NCBI GenBank assembly: GCA_002413075.1
Contig: DHWG01000078.1
Coordinates: 1,072-10,545 of the forward strand
DNA: 9,474 bases
Direction of reading: 5' to 3'
From: Desulfosporosinus sp. UBA5188
Lineage (GTDB): Bacteria; Bacillota; Desulfitobacteriia; Desulfitobacteriales; Desulfitobacteriaceae
Below the pieces are notes generated by a model. The model saw only the letters and a program-made list of their open reading frames with translations, ran no database searches and had not been told where the DNA came from. This document shows, piece by piece, positions 7,964 through 9,474 of this stretch; position 1 is the first letter of the stretch, and every line of letters begins with the position of its first letter. A program made the position numbers and the translations under genes.

Positions 7964-9043
7964 CTAGGTCACATCCTTGGTATAAGCCTTATACCGCTTG
8001 TAGACAGCATCCGTCAGTTTTACTCCCAGCATTTTTGAATTGGTATTGGATTGAAGAATCCAGCCCGACTCAAATTGGGAGTATTGACCCTTTGTCAGTT
8101 CAAACACCATATTAATCAGTGCCACCACGGCGCCTCTCTTCATTTCCTTAGGCAGAACACCCATTTCCACAATTTTCACGGTCTGAATCCTGTGGGCCAT
8201 TAATTTATTCTTGATCACGGTCCTAATTCCCAAGGTCTCTCCGGACTTCATAATTTCATGGAAATCGGGATACCAAAGCATGAATCCCACCGGTTCATCC
8301 CCCTTGTAGGCAAAAAGGAGGTTTTCGGGCCTGAGAAGCGGCTTAAAGTCCCTGAAAAGCTCCAAGTCCTCAGCCGCCTCCCTTGGATAGTAGAACGGAT
8401 GGTCAATGAAGGCTTCGTTGTTAAGGCTCGTATAGATCTGAGCATCCCTTTCAAGATGTTTATAATCCAGACTGCGAATGGAATAGCGGTGGTTTAGTCT
8501 TTCGATCAACTTCGGTTTAAAGACTTCTTTAAGTTCGTCCAAGTCCTTCCGAAAGCTCACCATCTCGACCGCTTCGAAGCCGTTCTCTGAAAATAGCTCA
8601 AGGTAGAAATCGGGGTTGTGCATCGTTCCGAATCCCTGGGGTTTATGATAATCGCTCGCCAAAAAGCCAAGACCGTAGTTTACATGAACATTGAGTGAGC
8701 CTGTAAGCTTACTGGCCCCTCGTTCCTTAGCAAGCTCATAGGCCCGCTCGAGAATCAACTTGAACGCCCTCGTCTCCTTGTAATCCGCTTCAAAAAACGC
8801 AATTTGAAGAAAGTCAGACATCCTGTCCACATGAGCTAAAAGCGCGATCATCATAATCCTACCCTGATCCACGACCATGACTGGTTCAAAATAGGCCGAA
8901 CTATTCATCACACTCTTGCCATTAAGGAGGTTTTTAAGCAAGCCCGACATGGAGTTTCTCTTCAAGGAATCGCTAAGATATCTCTTCTCATAGAAATTAA
9001 CAAAAGCTTTGAGCCTAGCAGGATTCACAAATTCAAGGTTCAT
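7964..9043 (-). CDS. GNAT-like N-acetyltransferase-type protein, first gene of the operon
   Basis: I choose the ATG at 9043 (359 residues). An in-frame GTG at 9097 would add 18 residues (MWKVKRVFIG...), but a weak candidate promoter lies close to it and its ribosome binding site is poor. The ATG has GGTGA just upstream. Two GNAT-like halves can be seen: residues about 50-165 (FLQIAFFEADYKE, a helix ending AKERGASKLTGSLNV) and about 190-359 (LLFAYKGDEPVGFMLWYP, then IVEMGVLPKEMKRGAVVALI, resembling the acetyl-CoA pyrophosphate-binding strand and loop, then GWILQSNTNSKML). It may be a double-GNAT protein with one degenerate half. Its partner or substrate is unknown. It is the promoter-proximal gene, opposite the Cys-rich peptide gene across a shared regulatory region, and its stop codon abuts the next start. 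Confidence 0.7.
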   Translation of the reverse strand: MNLEFVNPARLKAFVNFYEKRYLSDSLKRNSMSGLLKNLLNGKSVMNSSAYFEPVMVVDQGRIMMIALLAHVDRMSDFLQIAFFEADYKETRAFKLILERAYELAKERGASKLTGSLNVHVNYGLGFLASDYHKPQGFGTMHNPDFYLELFSENGFEAVEMVSFRKDLDELKEVFKPKLIERLNHRYSIRSLDYKHLERDAQIYTSLNNEAFIDHPFYYPREAAEDLELFRDFKPLLRPENLLFAYKGDEPVGFMLWYPDFHEIMKSGETLGIRTVIKNKLMAHRIQTVKIVEMGVLPKEMKRGAVVALINMVFELTKGQYSQFESGWILQSNTNSKMLGVKLTDAVYKRYKAYTKDVT

Positions 9044-9116
9044 ATTTTCACCATTCCATATTAAAGTACCGATAAATACCCTTTTAACCTTCCACACTTT
9101 CCCTAGATTTCCTGCT

Positions 9117-9226
9117 TTAATCTTGGAAATAACTTATCTGTGCAAACCTCTAGTTAAAGGGCTAGAGGTTTGCACACTTTTTGGACAACCGGAATATTTT
9201 ATAAAGACAAGCCTTTCACTTCTAAA
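9117..9226. promoter_or_regulatory. Candidate divergent promoter region
   Basis: This non-coding stretch must carry the start signals of both the six-gene operon (minus) and the Cys-rich peptide (plus). On the minus strand TTTAGA (9226-9221) and TATAAA (9203-9198) are 17 bases apart. A second minus candidate is TTGCAC (9145-9140), 17 bases from GATTAA (9122-9117). On the plus strand TTGCAC (9170-9175) and TATTTT (9195-9200) are 19 bases apart. The second minus candidate and the plus candidate place their -35-like TTGCAC in the two arms of the palindrome. All matches are imperfect; these are suggestions from inspection only. Confidence 0.3.
9139..9176. promoter_or_regulatory. 15-bp palindrome in the divergent region (operator or plus-strand terminator)
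   Basis: Arms 9139-9153 and 9162-9176 pair perfectly around an 8-base loop. On the plus strand the right arm is followed after one base by TTTTT (9178-9182), the form of an intrinsic terminator, yet no plus-strand gene lies upstream of it. On the minus strand there is no T-run, so the hairpin would sit in the 5' leader of the operon if the distal promoter is used. It could insulate the peptide gene from antisense transcription, act as an operator for a dimeric regulator, or both. Confidence 0.6.
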
Positions 9227-9233
9227 ATCATTC

Positions 9234-9243
9234 AAAGGGGGTG
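9234..9243 (+). promoter_or_regulatory. Strong ribosome binding site of the Cys-rich peptide gene
   Basis: AAAGGGGGTG matches the consensus AAGGAGGTG except for one A-to-G change that still allows a G-U pair with 16S rRNA. It ends 6 bases before the ATG at 9250. It decides the reading frame of the repeat region: the other open plus frame, which begins at a TTG inside the palindrome, has no such site. Confidence 0.8.
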
Positions 9244-9249
9244 TTGTTT

Positions 9250-9366
9250 ATGTGTTGTAGATGTAACTGCTGTAAATGCGACTGCTGTAAATGTAACTGC
9301 TGTCGATGTAACTGCTGTCGATGTAATTTCTTCAGATGCTTCTTCAGATGTCACTTCTTCAGATGA
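9250..9366 (+). CDS. Small Cys-rich CCxC(N/D) repeat peptide, 38 residues
   Basis: This short gene encodes Met followed directly by five pentapeptide units: CCRCN, CCKCD, CCKCN, CCRCN and CCRCN. A tail reading FFRC, FFRCH and FFR follows, then TGA. That is 17 cysteines and 8 Arg/Lys in 38 residues, with no hydrophobic signal peptide and no leader. Evidence for translation is the ATG with a near-consensus ribosome binding site 6 bases away, a stop 18 bases before a terminator hairpin, and repeats that keep the peptide pattern while using both synonymous codons (TGT/TGC, AGA/CGA, AAC/AAT). I do not recognise the family. Its position divergent to a radical SAM, methyl- and acyltransferase operon makes it a candidate substrate or partner of those enzymes (inference). 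Alternatives are a metal-binding metallothionein-like peptide, a structural peptide, or a Cys-codon attenuator for a gene beyond the right edge. Confidence 0.75.
   Translation: MCCRCNCCKCDCCKCNCCRCNCCRCNFFRCFFRCHFFR
9253..9366 (+). repeat. 15-base tandem repeat array encoding CCxCN units
   Basis: Five 15-base units occupy 9253-9327 with the pattern TGY TGT (AGA/CGA/AAA) TGY (AAY/GAC). Three related, partly shortened units follow at 9328-9339, 9340-9354 and 9355-9366, in which the first two codons are TTC TTC rather than TGY TGY. Each Cys-to-Phe change is a single G-to-T in the second codon base. The array reads as a local tandem expansion within one coding frame. Confidence 0.85.
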
Positions 9367-9384
9367 TTTAATTAATATCATATT

Positions 9385-9427
9385 CAGCCAAATCCGTCTC
9401 TCATCGACGATTTGGCTGTTTAATTTT
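9385..9427 (+). terminator. Rho-independent terminator after the Cys-rich peptide gene
   Basis: The stem pairs 9385-9398 with 9406-9418 (13 pairs with one bulged C) around a 7-base loop. The T-rich TTTAATTTT (9419-9427) follows. It begins 18 bases after the TGA of the peptide gene, so the peptide is probably transcribed alone as a short mRNA of roughly 200 bases. No T-run is present in the minus direction. Confidence 0.8.
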
Positions 9428-9474
9428 CTATTTTCAGTCTCTGGGAAGTGTGTTTAACCTCATCAGGAATGGGG
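9428..9474. other. Right-edge sequence with no feature seen
   Basis: The last bases after the terminator contain no hairpin, repeat or convincing start that I can support. A GGAATG near the very edge could be a start with a poor binding site, but the frame cannot be followed. Confidence 0.4.

Noticed and set aside
9253..9366. CRISPR-like or direct-repeat array
   Set aside because: Units are 15 bases, contiguous with no spacers, and keep a coding pattern; this is a protein repeat.
9170..9457. 95-residue plus-strand frame with VDVTAVN-like repeats over the Cys-repeat region
   Set aside because: It begins at a TTG inside the palindrome with no ribosome binding site and runs through the terminator at 9385-9427. 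Its repeats are the out-of-frame image of the CCxCN units.

Overview
The window looks like chromosome of a low-to-mid GC, probably anaerobic Gram-positive-type bacterium (Bacillota). The grounds are strong AGGAGG-type ribosome binding sites, hairpin-plus-T-run terminators, an M42 aminopeptidase, a PaaI thioesterase, and three oxygen-sensitive radical SAM enzymes side by side. A Clostridia or Negativicutes relative is my guess; nothing in the sequence fixes the genus.

Layout. Bases 1-540 (+) hold the nearly complete end of a DoxX/DoxD-like membrane protein. Bases 541-652 are a convergent intergenic stretch with two hairpins. On the minus strand, 653-1690 is an M42 metallo-aminopeptidase and 1745-2152 a hotdog-fold PaaI-type thioesterase; these look like ordinary housekeeping genes. 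From 9043 down to 2254 the minus strand carries a very tight six-gene operon. In transcription order it encodes a GNAT-like protein, a FemAB/GNAT-like acyltransferase, a B12-type radical SAM protein (rSAM-1), a class I SAM methyltransferase, a second B12-type radical SAM protein (rSAM-2) and a third (rSAM-3). Junctions are abutting, overlap by a few bases, or are separated by 5 bases, so the proteins were probably selected to be made together.

Facing away from this operon at the right end (9250-9366, +) is a tiny gene. It has a near-perfect ribosome binding site and its own downstream terminator. It encodes 38 residues, 17 of them cysteine: five tandem CCxC(N/D) units with x = Arg or Lys, then an FFRC-type tail. 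A 15-bp palindrome lies in the shared divergent promoter region.

Main hypothesis (inference): the Cys-rich repeat peptide and the six-gene enzyme operon form one system, with the peptide as substrate or partner of the radical SAM, methyl- and acyltransferase enzymes. It is not a textbook RiPP precursor, because repeats begin at codon 2 and there is no leader. Alternatives are a metallothionein-like or structural peptide, a Cys-rich attenuator peptide for a gene beyond the right edge, or a chance neighbour of an operon that makes a lipid or small molecule.
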